Positions 34,780-46,302 of a DNA stretch of 64,000 bases are shown in pieces (the first letter of the stretch is position 1; each line of letters opens with the position of its first letter). Location: assembly GCA_027422505.1 (NCBI GenBank), contig JAPQWV010000645.1, forward strand, positions 186,001-250,000, written 5' to 3'. Position numbers and translations under genes: made by a program. The notes under the pieces were generated by a model that saw only the letters and a list, made by a program, of their open reading frames with translations, made no database searches and had not been told where the DNA came from. Source of the DNA: Craterostigma plantagineum. Its lineage: Eukaryota; Streptophyta; Magnoliopsida; Lamiales; Linderniaceae.

Positions 34780-35380
34780 TTTCCGAAGATTTAAATTATT
34801 TGTTTCATCAAAAACATCAAATCTATCTAACCAGCAGGCATTTAACTCAGAAAATCCAAGAAGCATGCCTAAATTTAGTGAAACAGTATACGTTTAAATG
34901 GTTTTTGAAATCGAAAAATCTTAACTAATCATGCGAAAAACTACAGAATGTAAATGCAAATCAAGTTATAACATACGCAGTCGTTAACCGAACAGAACTT
35001 CTACCTTAATCAGACGATTTGAAGTGAAAAATTGAAGGATTTTGAAGATTTTAGAATCGTCTGAGAAAGTTTTGCGAGAGAGTTTTTTGTCGATTAGGTT
35101 TTGCGCGAGAAAAAGTTTTTCGACTGACAAAAGTTAAACTTAGCATTAATTTGTTGCCGGGCTTGTGATTTGACATTTTGCGATTTAATGGATCAGGCCC
35201 ATTACTATTTGCTCACGAAAAATTCAAATTTTTCGATCGCAAATTATCGCTGTTAATCAAAATCGATCACGACACTGTTTACGATCGAGAAAATTTAGAT
35301 TGGGAATTAATTCGAATATTCAGTTTCTCGATAGTAAGTTCTTCTAAAGAATTTCAGATTGACCCCTACTTCAAGATAAA
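34780..35380 (-). repeat. TCGATCG-rich non-coding region of copia copy D (part 2)
   Basis: Continuation of the non-coding block after the Pack-MULE. It contains GCGAGAGAGTTTTTTGTCG and TTTTTCGATCGCAAATTATCG phrases like those of copy A (15085-15120 and 14920-14960). No gene is seen. Confidence 0.7.
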
Positions 35381-35393
35381 ACCCATTGTAAGG

Positions 35394-35692
35394 CTCCCCC
35401 TTAGTAATTAAAATAAATGCAATTAACTCCCTGTATTTTCTGTGTAGTAACGTCTAGCTCCCTTAGCAGAAATTTAAAAATCTGTACCACTTAGAGATAA
35501 ACGTTAGTAGTAATGGAGTTAATCAGCAATTATTTTTGGCATTTTTATCTTTGAAATATTTGGTCTTGTGTCTATCTCCTCTCTTTGTAGTGTCGACGTC
35601 TCACTCCTTAATCTTGAAAGATCTGAAATACTTAAAGAAATACGTCAAAAATATTTGGAGCTAAATCACGATTCTTATACTTGCTCCCCCTC
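35394..35692 (-). promoter_or_regulatory. Multiple PPT-like modules of copia copy D
   Basis: On the minus strand: GAGGGGGAG (35692-35684), TAAGGGAGC (about 35466-35458), CAGGGAG (about 35432-35426) and AAGGGGGAG (35402-35394). The order matches copy A (14386-14745). They lie between pol and the third ORF, more than 6 kb from the PPT at the LTR. Confidence 0.6.
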
Positions 35693-35699
35693 AAATGAA

Positions 35700-37542
35700 G
35701 CACAAGAATTGACTAATTATACAAGCATATGAAATCAATTCAAGTCACGAGCATATAATACACAAATTTACCAAGTAAGCACGTATACATGGACCCCGAA
35801 AATATGTACTTTAAAATATTGTGTGAGGGTAGAAGCAATAAAAACAATTTATCGCATTTAAACAATTCAGTACCAATGCAATCTAAAATTGCATTTAGAA
35901 TGTGCGATATACTAAAGAATTCGCATTTATTCAATTCAACGCATATGAAATATAACATTTCATGTCAAAATGTGCGAATTTTATTATTTATTATATATAT
36001 ACATATTTTTCGTATTTTTCATATTCTTTACCTACATATATATATATATATATATATTTATTATTATTTTTTTGTATATTACTCTTCAGATTATTTTGCT
36101 TCGATCAATCGTCACACCTAAAATTTTACGAGACATTTGAAAGAAGAAAATGCCGTCAAGTCCTGTCGTCAAACTAAAGTCCTAAGTTCATAGACTGGTC
36201 CATTTCGACAACTCTCACTAGGTTCGCTCTTGCTCTCAATTATTTCTATCTTGGGATTTTATATATATATTTTTATATCACTCAAGTCAACACAATCAAT
36301 TTTCAGTCAATTTACCTGTGATCGAGGCTTGTTTAATCATTTCACCCAAGCGAGAGACCGTCGATTGGAATCAAAGGGGTATAAGGGTTTTAGTTTGGCT
36401 AGGACTTAGAAGGAAAGGAATTTAAAGGAAAGTGAGCTTATCTCTTCGTCATCTTCCATTTCTACGTCCGTCTCCTTTCTTTTCGGCGTCTTTCTTCTTT
36501 TCACTCTTTTCTCCCTCTTTTTCTTTTAAGAACTATCCCTTATTATGCTCAAGCTGAAGCTCCGCTTCTCCACGAGGCTATAGGAGATTATTGTAGGCGA
36601 AGTTCTTCTCGTTGGTTCTCGGGCCGATACCGTGCTCCTCTTCTCTTAGTCCCTGGAGAGGTTTCAGGGATTATTGATTTGGAAAAGTTCACGGTTTTGG
36701 AATTCGTACCCGAGGCTGCGCTCCTCTTCTCGTTTCCCGATATAAGACCAGATTATCATTGGAGAAGTTCACTTCGTGGTGCTCCTCTTCCAGCCGTTCT
36801 GACGAGCGTACGAGATTATCGTTGGAGAAGTTCACAGCAGGAACCATGCCACTTTCTTCAAGGTAATCGGAAGGCCGGTTCCTTTGGTCTGATTTTTGCG
36901 CGTTGAGCAATACCTTTTTGTCATCATCCTACTTTTCTTTTGTTATCTCCCCCTTCTTTTCTCGTTTGAACAACCATTCGAAGAGTATAGAATTCGGTTG
37001 AAGGCTGGGAATGGGTTTCAAAGGAAGAAAAGGACATCGGAGAAGGCTCAAATTGGATGACTAAGGGCTAATGTGAGGGAAAATTATATAAGACCGAATG
37101 AGGAATATTCTAAGCTCCCTTATCATTTTCCTAACGATCTAACGCAAGATGAGTATGATACCAAGAATCACTAGGTAAGACAAGTAATTAATGTGTGACT
37201 CACTCGAGAAGTAGATCCAAAGAAAGGAAAAATGAACAAGGCTTGAATCCTCACGCATGTAGAGTGACTTTGTGTCTAGTGGAATAATCAAATGACCTTT
37301 TAGACACAAGAATGCGACTTAGACTGACAAAATTTAAGCAATTAAATCGATCGCATGTCGGGGTAAAATTCTTGGTGACTTTAGATCAAAGCATCCTAAA
37401 GGATATCGTCATACCCCATTATATTATATATATTATATATATATTTTATTTTTATTAATATCACGCAAGATAAAGACAAGTAAGCATGGAAAACACATAG
37501 AATAGAGCATGAGATAGCACAGAAGATCAGCTAATGCACATA
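35700..37542 (-). other. Copia copy D post-pol non-coding region
   Basis: No gene. AT-rich with a (TA)n tract at about 36040-36058. It holds the family's shared blocks: TCGTCAAACTAAAGTC, CAACTCTCACTAGGTTCGCT, four GATAATC modules in reverse (about 36580-36840, for example GATTATCGTTGGAGAAGTTC), and the AGCATCCTAAAGGAT box near 37390 just after pol. It aligns with B in the same orientation and with A and E in reverse. Confidence 0.72.
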
Positions 37543-39075
37543 TTATGGAAGATTCAACATGCCTAATTTTCCGACAAGGAATTGGAATCGTTTCTCATCC
37601 AAGGCCTTGGTGAAAATGTCGGCTAGTTGAAACTCCGTGTTCACAAAGTACATCTCTATCGTGCCTTTTTCTACGTGATCTTTGATAAAATGATATCTAA
37701 TGTCTATGTGTTTTCTGCGTGAATGATGAACAGGATTGCATGTAATGACGATTGCACTTTGACTATCATTATATATGGGTATATTATTTAGATTGTACCA
37801 TAGTCGCGAAGCTGTGTCCGCATCCACAGCATCTGTGAGCAACAACCGGCGCCAGCTACGTATTCTGCTTCGGCCGTTGAAGTGGACACACAGTTCTGCT
37901 TTTTGGATGACCAGCAGACCAGCTTTTCGCCTAGAAATTGAGCGCCACCGGACGTGCTTTTCCTGTCCATTCGGCAACCTGCATAGTCCGCGTCAGTGTA
38001 GCCAATAAGTTTGAAATTCGTACCCTTTGGATACCATAGGCCAAGAGTAGAAGTGCCCTTAAGGTAGCGTAGAAATCGTTTGACCGCGAGCATATGAGAT
38101 TCTTTGGGATCGGCTTAAAACGGGCACACAAGCAGGTGGCAAACATGATATCCGGCCAGCTTGAAGTGAAGTAGAGAAGAGATCTAATAATGCTGCGATA
38201 CAGAGTGATGTCGACCGATTTACCAGAGTGATCGGCATCCAACATGCAGCTTGGTGACATAGGAGTGCTGAGAGGCTTGCTCTGGTCTTGATGGAACTTT
38301 TTGAGAATATCCTTGATGTATTTTGTTTGACTGATGAAAATTCCATCATTGAGCTGCCTGACTTGAAGACCTAAGAAAAATTGCATCTCTCTCATGTGAC
38401 TCATTTCGAATTTGCTCTTCATGAGATCTCCAAACTTCTGGCAGAGCAGAGGATTTGTTGATCCGAAGATGATGTCGTCAACGTATACTTGGACGACCAT
38501 CAGATCTTTGTCTTGCCATTTAATGAAGAGGGTTGTGTCTATCGTTCCTCGTATGAATCCAGACTTCATGAGGAAATCACTCCGGACATCGTACCAATCA
38601 CGTGGGGCTTGTTTTAGTCCATAGAGAGCTTTGTCCAAGCGATAGACGTGATCGGGATGTTCTTGATCAACAAAACCTTCCGGCTGAGCGACGTAGACTT
38701 CTTTTTTAACACGCCGTTGAGAAAGGCGATCTTAATATCCATCTGATAAACTTTGAAGTCTTTGTGAGCCGCATAAGCCAGTAGGAGGCGGATAGCTTCA
38801 ATTCGGGCAACAGAAGCATATGTCTCGTCGTAGTCGATGCCTTCCTGTTGATTGTATCCCTTTGCAACTAGCCTTGATTTGTTCCGGATCACTTCACCAT
38901 CTTCATTTTTCTTGTTCTTGAAAACCCATTTAGTTCCGACCACTGTTTTCCCATGTGGACGGGGTACCAAGGTCCACACTTGAAGACGTTCGAATTGATT
39001 GATTTCCTCTTGCATTGAAATTGTCCAATCCGGGTCTCGAAATGCGTCTGCTACCTTGGTATTCTCAGGAATCAA
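37543..39075 (-). pseudogene. Copia copy D reverse transcriptase and RNase H
   Basis: [22 protein letters not shown] and [20 protein letters not shown] (about 39010-38890), [35 protein letters not shown], then after a frame change [16 protein letters not shown], the catalytic [15 protein letters not shown] (about 38500), [15 protein letters not shown] and the [11 protein letters not shown] segment. RNase [76 protein letters not shown], stop at 37543. Frameshifts lie near 38680, 38120 and 37800. It is the best preserved RT of the family here and the catalytic YVDD is intact, but the chain is broken. Confidence 0.9.
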
Positions 39076-40943
39076 CTTAAAAGACTGTGTTGACGACTTG
39101 TCCTCACACCAACCGAAGGATCGCCAATTATCTGATCAACCGGGTGGACTCTCGTCCACTTGCGCTCATGAGGCAAGGCTGAAGTCGATGCGTCAGTCAT
39201 CTGTGGATCTAGATTGCCTATAGTCTCCGATTGATCATTTGTCTGAGGAGGTTCTAATACTGCACTTGGATCGATCGTCTCTGATGATACTTCCTCGATG
39301 ACCACTGTAGGTTCTTCGTTATTCTGTGGCAATTCTGAATCGGGTGGGGTGGAAGTGTGAGATGAACTTGGTACGTCGGTCTCGTTGAGTGGAGAATCCA
39401 CTGTAGGTGTAGTAGTGTATGACCGATATACCGGTTCGAACAGAGAATCCAAGTCGTCTATTGCAAGTCTCGTTGCTTCTTCTGACATTGATCCTGAAGT
39501 TGTTGCCATCTTCTGTTGGTTTTGTGCCAACAAACCAGTGATTACGGGTTCTGAAATGTTGTCTTCTGAAGCCAACGGGTTGAGCTCGTGTCCTGAACTG
39601 AGTTGAGCAGGAACCATCGGGTTAGGCACGGGTCCTGGACTGAGTTGACCAAAAGCCATCTCTGCCACTTCGTGGAAAGTGACATTATAGCTTTCCTTAA
39701 TAGTTCGGTTGGACTTGATGTATGCTCGGTACGCTTTTGATGTTGAAGAATACCCGACAAATGTTGCTTCGAATGCTTTAGGGTCGAACTTTGCACGTTG
39801 CTCTCTGTCGTTCACCACAAAGCACTTGCACCCGAAGACTTTAAGGAAAGAGATGTTGGGCACTCTATTATTCACAATCTCGTACGGAGTCTTGTTGAAC
39901 CGTTTGTGAACCAACGTCCTGTTTTGAGTAAAACAAGCGGTATTGACTGCTTCGGCCCACAGAAAGTGTGGAAATCCCGAATGAATCAACATTGTACGAG
40001 CGACTTCCACAAGTGTTCAATTTTTCCTTTCAACGACCCCATTTTGTTGAGGTGTCTTGGCGGCTGAAAATTGTTGACTTGTTCCAAGTTTTTGATAAAA
40101 CTCACTGAGGTGGTTGTTCTTGAACTCAGTGCCGTTGTCTGTTCGAACAACTTGAATAGTCTGTTGCAGCAGATTTTGAGTTGTGTTCACAAAATTGATA
40201 ATCAAGTCAGTGGTCTCATCTTTGATTCGGAGGAACTTTGTTCACGTGTAGCGAGAATAGTCATTAACGATCACTAGCACATACTTTCTTCCATTGATAC
40301 TCAGAGTCTGCATCGGACCACAGAGATCCATGTGTATTAGTTCCAATGGTCGAGAAGTAGACGCAATTTCCTTGACGTGATGAGATACTCGCTTCATTTT
40401 TCCTAAGTGACATGCCGAACAATGATGCTCCCTTTGAAGTTGTATAGTTGGAAGACCGTGAACCAACTTTTTCGTAGAAAGATGTTGGAGAGCTTTCATC
40501 TTTAGATGAGACAGTCGTTGATGCCATAGGCTGTTCCTCTGTAAATCTATCTGAGAGATGAGGCATACAGCTGTCGAGGGCAGCACGGACATCAGGTTGA
40601 TCGTGTAAAAATTAGATCTCCGAAGTCCTTGAAGGATTTATGTGTCGTAACTATCCAAAATTCTGCACCGGTCAGCATGGAAGACCGCCTGGAATCCTTT
40701 GTCACAGAACTGGCCTATGCTGAACAAGTTATGGCAGAGGCCTTCGATGTATGAGACATCTTTTATGGTCAGATTCTTTAGAATGATATCCCCAAGTCCT
40801 AGAATCCGGGCTGAATCGTTGTTCCCAAATTTGATTTTGCCGTTTGGTCGGTCTTTGTAGTTGCTCAGCAGCTCTTGTTTACCAGTCATGTATGTGGAGC
40901 AACCAGAGTCGAGGTACCACACATGATGGATCTGCAAAAACAA
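39072..40943 (-). pseudogene. Copia copy D protease, integrase and linker
   Basis: Protease active site YLDSGCSTYMTGKQELL (about 40920). LCHNLFSIGQFCDKGFQA follows, then LWHQRLSHLKMKALQHLSTK and CSACHLGKMKRVSHHVKEIA (zinc site). The core has HMDLCGPM (about 40330), RTDNGTEFKNNHLS (about 40130) and NGVVERKN (about 40025), so D, D and E are all present. A 313-codon frame (40010-39072) carries the integrase C-terminus (NKTPYEIVNNRVPNISFLKV), three 14-residue linker repeats (AQLSSGHELNPLASEDN) and a Ser/Pro/Asp linker into RT. Breaks: TAA near 40640, frameshifts near 40240 and 40015. The small number of breaks suggests it is younger than A or B. Confidence 0.88.
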
Positions 40944-41027
40944 TTTAGAGAGCTTTAGGTATCCACTTCAGCATGGGTCCTCTCAGATTAGCAGATTTAA
41001 TTTTGGGTTCAGATATGATTCCTAAAT

Positions 41028-44005
41028 CTATTTTTGAAGGAGTCTTAATAACCCATTGCACTTTTGGAGAAGTTCGTTTGGGTTTTCCTCTATAGGAGAC
41101 TTGGCCCTTTTGGCTTTTGCCGTCCTAGGCGGAGATTTAGGAACCCATTTGGGTTGAACCTTACAGGGAAGGTTAATTTCAGCACGTACAAATGCCTTGG
41201 AAGGTTTCACTGAGGAAAAGATCTTTTCTTGTGATAGTCTCCTAAGGTGCTTGAGGGATTTAATTTCTACGGGATACCTTAGGTGAGTACCGTCATGTAC
41301 GGCGCCATAAGCTTTCTTTATGACTGGATCTTGTTTCCTACGAGTTTTCCTTGTGGCATTTGTTTCAGAATGATTAGGAGTAATTTTCGAGTAGAGCCTA
41401 TTTCGAGATTTTCTCTTCTAAAGGTGATAGGCCGAAGTGAGTACGTAGAAGCAATTATTTTGAACGTAGAAATGGCACTTTTATTACTACGAGTGTCTTT
41501 TATTTTAACAGAAGGAATAACATGTTCAGAAACATTTAAGTCTACTAGCTCCTTCTTTATTTTAGGACAAGACACTCTCGCCTTCGTAGTCAGTGCTGGC
41601 TCGACGCTCCCTGTGGACGTAGGTGAAGTAGAATTAGTCATAGCACTTTTAATAGAATTATTAACGCTCTTTTGATCTTTCGAAGGCGATTTTTCTATTT
41701 TCACGTTTTGTTATAATAGCGTGTGAGTAGTTTGGGAGGTCAAGAAAGCCTTGAGATTTTCCATCTCCTTAAAGAATTTTATCTTTTCAGCTTCGAAATT
41801 CTCTCTTTCTTTGTCTAGTTTAGCCTGTGACTCCTCTATCTGTTTTATGATAGGGGGTTTGCAGAGAGAATTTTGATAATTAACCTTTTTTACTTCCTCG
41901 TTGTGTTCTTGTGAGTCAGGAGGTAGAACTTGAACTAAATCACAGACAGGGGCAATAGAAGGTTTCATTTGTCTGTCTCTTTCATTCAGTTCAGTGTAGT
42001 CAAAGGGGATCTCAGGCTCATGTGAGGTTTTTCTCATAGAGGAATCATAACTAATTTGGTAAGTCGATTCAGTGAATTATCTAAGAGAGGTTACTCCTAA
42101 ACCCAAGTGCTTAATATCATATTTTTTTTCTTCCGATGAACACGTGGATTAGTGAAACCTATGCCTTCTATAGGATTATAGAACTCTATACCCTTGGGCT
42201 TGTTCAAAAATATCGTCTGTTCGGATTGTCCCCTACGCGTAACTATGTCATCTAGTTTCTTAACTTTAGCATATAGTTTTTTGCGTTCCTCACCTAGGAG
42301 AGCGTAATTATTTTCTACTGTCATTTTAGCGGCTTGACAGGCGTCTAGATCCTTACTAAGCTCACTAACCTTAGCATTTGATGTTTCTAATTGAGCTTCT
42401 AAGTTAGTGATCCTAGAGGTAGCTTCGGTTATGCTACAATTTAAAATGGCTTTCTCGTTGAGATTTCTAACCAAACAATTGTAGTTATTTGCTAGCCTAT
42501 CCTCTAATTCTTTAATCTTTTCACTATGTTGTCCTAAAGGAGGTTGACTAGTCTCTATAGAATGTAGGCTCTTAGTAAGTTCTTCTATTTTTGCACTAGA
42601 GCTTCTAAGTTCTGATTCGAGACTATCTATCTTCTCCTGAGCTCTCTCAAGTTTATTCTCTACTTCCTTTATATTTTTCTGCTCACGTTTCATGTTAGCA
42701 TATTGCGTTTGATATGATTCTAGCATGGTCAATAATGTGGAAGGAGTGTCTACCTCATTTGAAGAAGTGGATGCGTTGTCGTCGTCCGTACGAGTGGATG
42801 TTTCTGCTTCCAATTCGTTGTCGAGACGGGCCATGAGGGCCAAGTTCTCTTCTTCGGAGCTCGACGTGTCCTCGAGCCATTGGTCCTGTTCGGCCATTAG
42901 AGCTACTCCAGCTTCTTTCTGTTTCGTCAATTGGAGCTTCCTGGAGTAGTAATTTGCATCTCTCTTCTTCGGGAGAGTGCACTCTCTGGCGAAGTGATCT
43001 ACTTTGCCACAGTTAAAGCACTAGTTAGTCTCTTTGGGATTCTTGACCTCGGAGCTCTCCGGAGCACGTTCTTTATTTTTGGAGCTTGTAGTCCGAAGTC
43101 TGTTGGCTGAGGTTGAAGACTTCTTCTTGAAGTACTTCTTGTTCATCATTTGTCCAATGAGGGCTAACTGCTTTCCAAGGGCTTTCATGTTTGGCTTGAT
43201 GTCGGAGTCCGATTCATCTTCCGACTCTGATGGTGAAGGAGGCCTAACGATCTTTTTCTTTCTTGTTCTTGAGCTCCTCTTCTCAGAGACTAAGGCAACA
43301 GTGTCTTCGATTTGTCTGCCTTTCTGCTCTTTGATAATCTCACGGACATCATCCTCATGCTGAGCGAGATTGTCGTACACGGCATGGACATCCAACTCCT
43401 CTAGATCTTTATTTTGTCGTATTTGAGTGGATATTTTCTTCCATTTCGTGGGCAGAGAAGATAGAAATCTTATGTTTGTCTCCATGTTGGTCTTAGTTAT
43501 TTCTATCTTTCTCATCTCGTTGAGAAGGGTGAGGTATCTTTGGTAGATTTTGTATAGACTCTCCTCCGGCTTTGCTTTGAAGGAGTCGTAAGCAGTGAGA
43601 ATGTTCACCTTTTTGGCCTTTATTCCACCGTCCTTTGCATCATCCTATGCAGCTCATCCCACATCCCTTTAGCCGATGTAAGGCTGTCGATTTGTCTGTA
43701 TATATCGTTGGGGATGCCCTGCATAAGGGTATTCATGGCTACTAGATCAGCCTTAGCTCGAGCTCTTTCCTCCAGAGAGTATTCTTTAGGCTCCTTTAGT
43801 CGCCTGGAAGCTGGAATTACTGGAGTAGCTGATTTGTCCCCAGGTACATGGACCCAGAATTGTGTCGGTCCCTCTTCAAGAGACTGCAGTAGATTTTCGG
43901 CTTGATTCTTTAGAGCGATGAAATTTAGGAAGCGGCTTATACCGTGTAATCGTCTCTTTGCAAGATCGGCGGACGGTTGTCATTTCCGAGCGAGTATGCA
44001 TCCAT
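41028..44005 (-). pseudogene. Copia copy D gag
   Basis: Starts at ATG 44005 (MDAYSLGNDNRPPILQRDDY). A TAA follows at the 23rd codon, where the family probably has tryptophan. Then QSLEEGPTQFWVHVPGDKSA, EYSLEERARAKADLVAMNTL, QGIPNDIYRQIDSLTSAKGM and SFKAKPEESLYKIYQRYLTL (the copia gag helical region). Then a basic stretch, a zinc knuckle with C-F-N-C then H and C (about 43025-42970, interrupted by TAG at the position of the first Cys), acidic LEDTSSSEEENLALMARLDN, and long heptad coiled coils (LERAQEKIDSLESELRSSSA; TNLEAQLETSNAKVSELSKD). A Lys/Ser-rich tail runs to about 41028. It would form the capsid and bind RNA. Several frameshifts (near 43620, 42095, 41705 and 41300). Confidence 0.85.
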
Positions 44006-44158
44006 TTTATAACGTAGTCGAGTTGTTTAAGGATCTTCGTTGATTGTTTTGAAGGTTGAAGATGATGTAAAGTGCTTCACAAGTGACGAAATTGGTTAGT
44101 AGCGTTTGATTCGAAGATTAGATCGACAATTATTTTTTATTCAACCTTTAAATTTTGA
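44006..44158 (-). other. End of the 5' leader of copia copy D
   Basis: The minus strand matches the E leader (45825-45915): CGAATCAAACGCTACTAAC, TTGTGAAGCAC, ACATCATCTTCAA and AACGAAGATC occur in the same order before the gag ATG. The rest of the leader, the PBS and the 5' LTR are absent beyond 44158. Confidence 0.75.
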
Positions 44159-44262
44159 TTCGAGGAGCACCACGAAGTGAACTTCTCCAACGATAATCCG
44201 GTCTTATATCGAGATAACGAGAAGAGGAACACGGCCTTGGGTTCGGTTCCATTACTGTGCCG
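44159..44262 (+). mobile_element. Copia post-pol fragment in + orientation
   Basis: About 100 bp nearly identical to 55955-56057 (GAGGAGCACCACGAAGTGAA through GGGTTCGGTTCCATTACT). It is a piece of the GATAATC-module region, joined head to head with the broken leader of D. It marks a rearrangement breakpoint. Confidence 0.75.
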
Positions 44263-44523
44263 ATATTTACGAGTTTACGCCAACTTTGTTCCCTTATGGC
44301 ACGTTGGGTTGCCCGGTGTCTCCTGGAGCCGCCACGTTCCCCGGTATGGTGCGGAATAAAATTTACGGGCTCCCCAATTGCCCTCGTTGCTCGGATCAGA
44401 ATAGTAACACATAGACACGTAATAGGGCGGGTCAAACCAGAAGAGAATTACCAGTTGAAGCTAGTGGCAGCTCCTTGCCCTTTTCTTCACGACTTCATCG
44501 ATAGTGGTGGATGATTATAGACA
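44263..44523. other. Unassigned 260 bp between copia fragments
   Basis: GC-richer than its neighbours, and no gene or known repeat is recognised. It lies between the 44159-44262 fragment and the E LTR, so it may be filler captured at the breakpoint or part of another element. Confidence 0.35.
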
Positions 44524-44860
44524 CATAGAGTATCGATTTTAATTGTGCTTGATTACATTAGTTGTCCTTGTAATTAGGGGTTCCATTTTTATTAGTCTAT
44601 AGATTAGGACTAATTATTTATACCAAGTGTGTTTGGTATAAATAGATGTACAAACATTGAATTGAATACAGAAAGGTAGAAAAGGCTTGCAATTCAATTT
44701 CTAGGGAGAGAGAAACAACAGTAACTTTCTCACTCTAATCGAATTCTCTCTCTTGTTCTTCATTGGAGTTTTTCGATCGAATCTAAATGTTGATCATAAT
44801 CATCGAATTACTTAGAATTCATGCCTAGGATCATAGAGTTGTTAATCGTAGGACCTAACA
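44524..44860 (+). mobile_element. 5' LTR of copia copy E
   Basis: 337 bp ending GGACCTAACA. The start is mutated (CATAGAGTATC where A has TGTAGAGTATC). It is the only LTR of the family in the window with a following PBS. The TATACCAA/TTGGTATA inverted repeat with TATA box is at 44619-44643. Confidence 0.85.
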
Positions 44861-44862
44861 AT

Positions 44863-44874
44863 TGGTATCAGAGC
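44863..44874 (+). promoter_or_regulatory. Primer binding site, initiator Met tRNA
   Basis: TGGTATCAGAGC is the perfect complement of the 3' end of plant initiator tRNA-Met. It lies two bases after the LTR. It would prime minus-strand cDNA. Confidence 0.92.
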
Positions 44875-45910
44875 AGATTTGTTCTCTTTTGAATAAAAAA
44901 TTGTTAGATTTGGATCGAAAATTAAATTCTGATTACTGTTCATCGAAGAACAGTTTGGCGCGAAATTTGTTTTCGATCCAATAGCTTAATTAAGTGCTTA
45001 AATTGACTTGAATTTGATGTGTATCTGCTTGTTTAAGTGCTAAATGATGATTGCGAACAGATTTGTAGCTGTTTGAACCTCGAATTCTAGGACTAAATCG
45101 ATTCTGTGAAGTTACTGTTTGCGATGAACATGAAGAACACGTTCTGATTTTGATCAAATTCGCTATATTTTGCTTCATAACGTGTTTAATTGCTTCATCG
45201 TGCAAAGTTAGTACATGATTGTGAGCAATTACCTGACATATCACGGCCTAATTCCTTGTGTTTGCTTGAATCAGTGTTAATCGTATTCTTTGTATTTTTC
45301 TCGATCATTCTAATTTTCTCGCTAGGTTTACGATCGGATTAATTTGTCGATCGAAAAACTTGGCGCGAGAATTTTTCTCGGTCAGAATACGAAGTCAGTG
45401 CTAGAATCGTCAACACTAGAAACGATTTTGGTTAAAAATATTTTTTCGAGCATTATTCAGCGAAAAACGTTTTCGAGGAAGACTAATTTTTGACTGCACG
45501 CGTAAACACTTTCCCTCGAAAAACTTTTTCCGTCACACATTTAAAGTTTGACCAAGCTAAAAATCATTTACACGCGAGAAACTTTTCTAGTCATCGGATT
45601 TATTTTGACTTGTCGAGAAACTTACTAACGTACTGTTTCTTTACGATCGAAATAAATTCACGATCTGAGATTTTTTTCGACCGAACGACGATTTTGGGCA
45701 ATTTATTTCGCTCGAAAAATATTCGCTGACAGACTTTCTCGCATGAGAACAGTACACATTGTATTACATTTCGACGAAATTATTTTCGATCAAACTTTAA
45801 AGATTGATCGAAAATAATTCTCGAACAAACTTTCGAATCAAACGCTACTAACGAACTTTGTCACTTGTGAAGCACATTACATCATCTTCAAAGGTTCAAA
45901 ACAATTAACG
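44875..45910 (+). other. 5' leader of copia copy E
   Basis: About 1 kb between the PBS and gag with no gene. It is rich in TCGATCG/CGAGAAA/CGAAAA phrases like the block before the third ORF. Its end matches the D leader (44158-44006). The open frames here are not conserved. Confidence 0.7.
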
Positions 45911-46302
45911 AAGATCATTATAAAAATTCTCTCTACATTCCTCCTATGATAAAACAGAATGAGGAATCTCGAGCTCAATTAGATAAAGAAAGAGAGAATT
46001 TCGAAGCTGAAAAGAGTAAGTTCTTAAAAGAGATGGAAAATCTCAAAGCTTCCTCATCCTCCCAAACTACATCTCACGCTATTATCAAAAGTGTGAAAAT
46101 CGAAAAAGCGCCTTCGAAAGATCAAAAGCTTATTAATAATTCTATTACTAGTGCTGAGACTAAAATTACTTTACCTACGTCTACAGGGAGCGTAGGGCGA
46201 GCGCTAGAATCGAAGGCGAGAGTGTCTAGTCTTAAGAAGGAGCAAGTAGATTTGAGTATGCTTAAGAATGTTACTCCTTCTGTACGAATAAATGACACTC
46301 GT
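45911..46302 (+). pseudogene. Copia copy E gag fragment
   Basis: It joins the leader directly to a late part of gag: IKQNEESRAQLDKERENFEA, FLKEMENLKASSSSQTTSHA, KSVKIEKAPSKDQKLINNS, SVGRALESKARVSSLKKEQV, ending NVTPSVRINDTR. Matches are A 6130-6480 and D 41870-41500. A deletion removed the gag start and about 2 kb. It is cut at 46302 by the chromovirus; the codons after that belong to the LTR. Confidence 0.85.

Larger units (their letters stand above)
28715..44158 (-). mobile_element. Sirevirus-like copia, copy D (nearly full length, lacks 5' LTR)
   Basis: Reading leftward: end of the leader (44158-44006), gag from ATG 44005, protease, integrase, RT, RNase H (ending 37543), non-coding DNA with GATAATC modules, PPT-like modules (35692-35394), TCGATCG-rich DNA, third ORF (32565-29060), PPT and 3' LTR (29064-28715). 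A Mutator-like element (33643-34769) is nested in the non-coding part. Without it the copy is about 14.3 kb, and the intact element would be about 15 kb, very long for Ty1/copia. The 5' LTR is missing at the 44158 junction, where a + strand copia fragment begins. It is the best template of the family in this window, although its frames are broken. Confidence 0.87.

Noticed and set aside
35789..36177. Tyr/Ile-rich open frames
   Set aside because: Translation of a (TA)n and AT-rich tract, not conserved in copies A and B.
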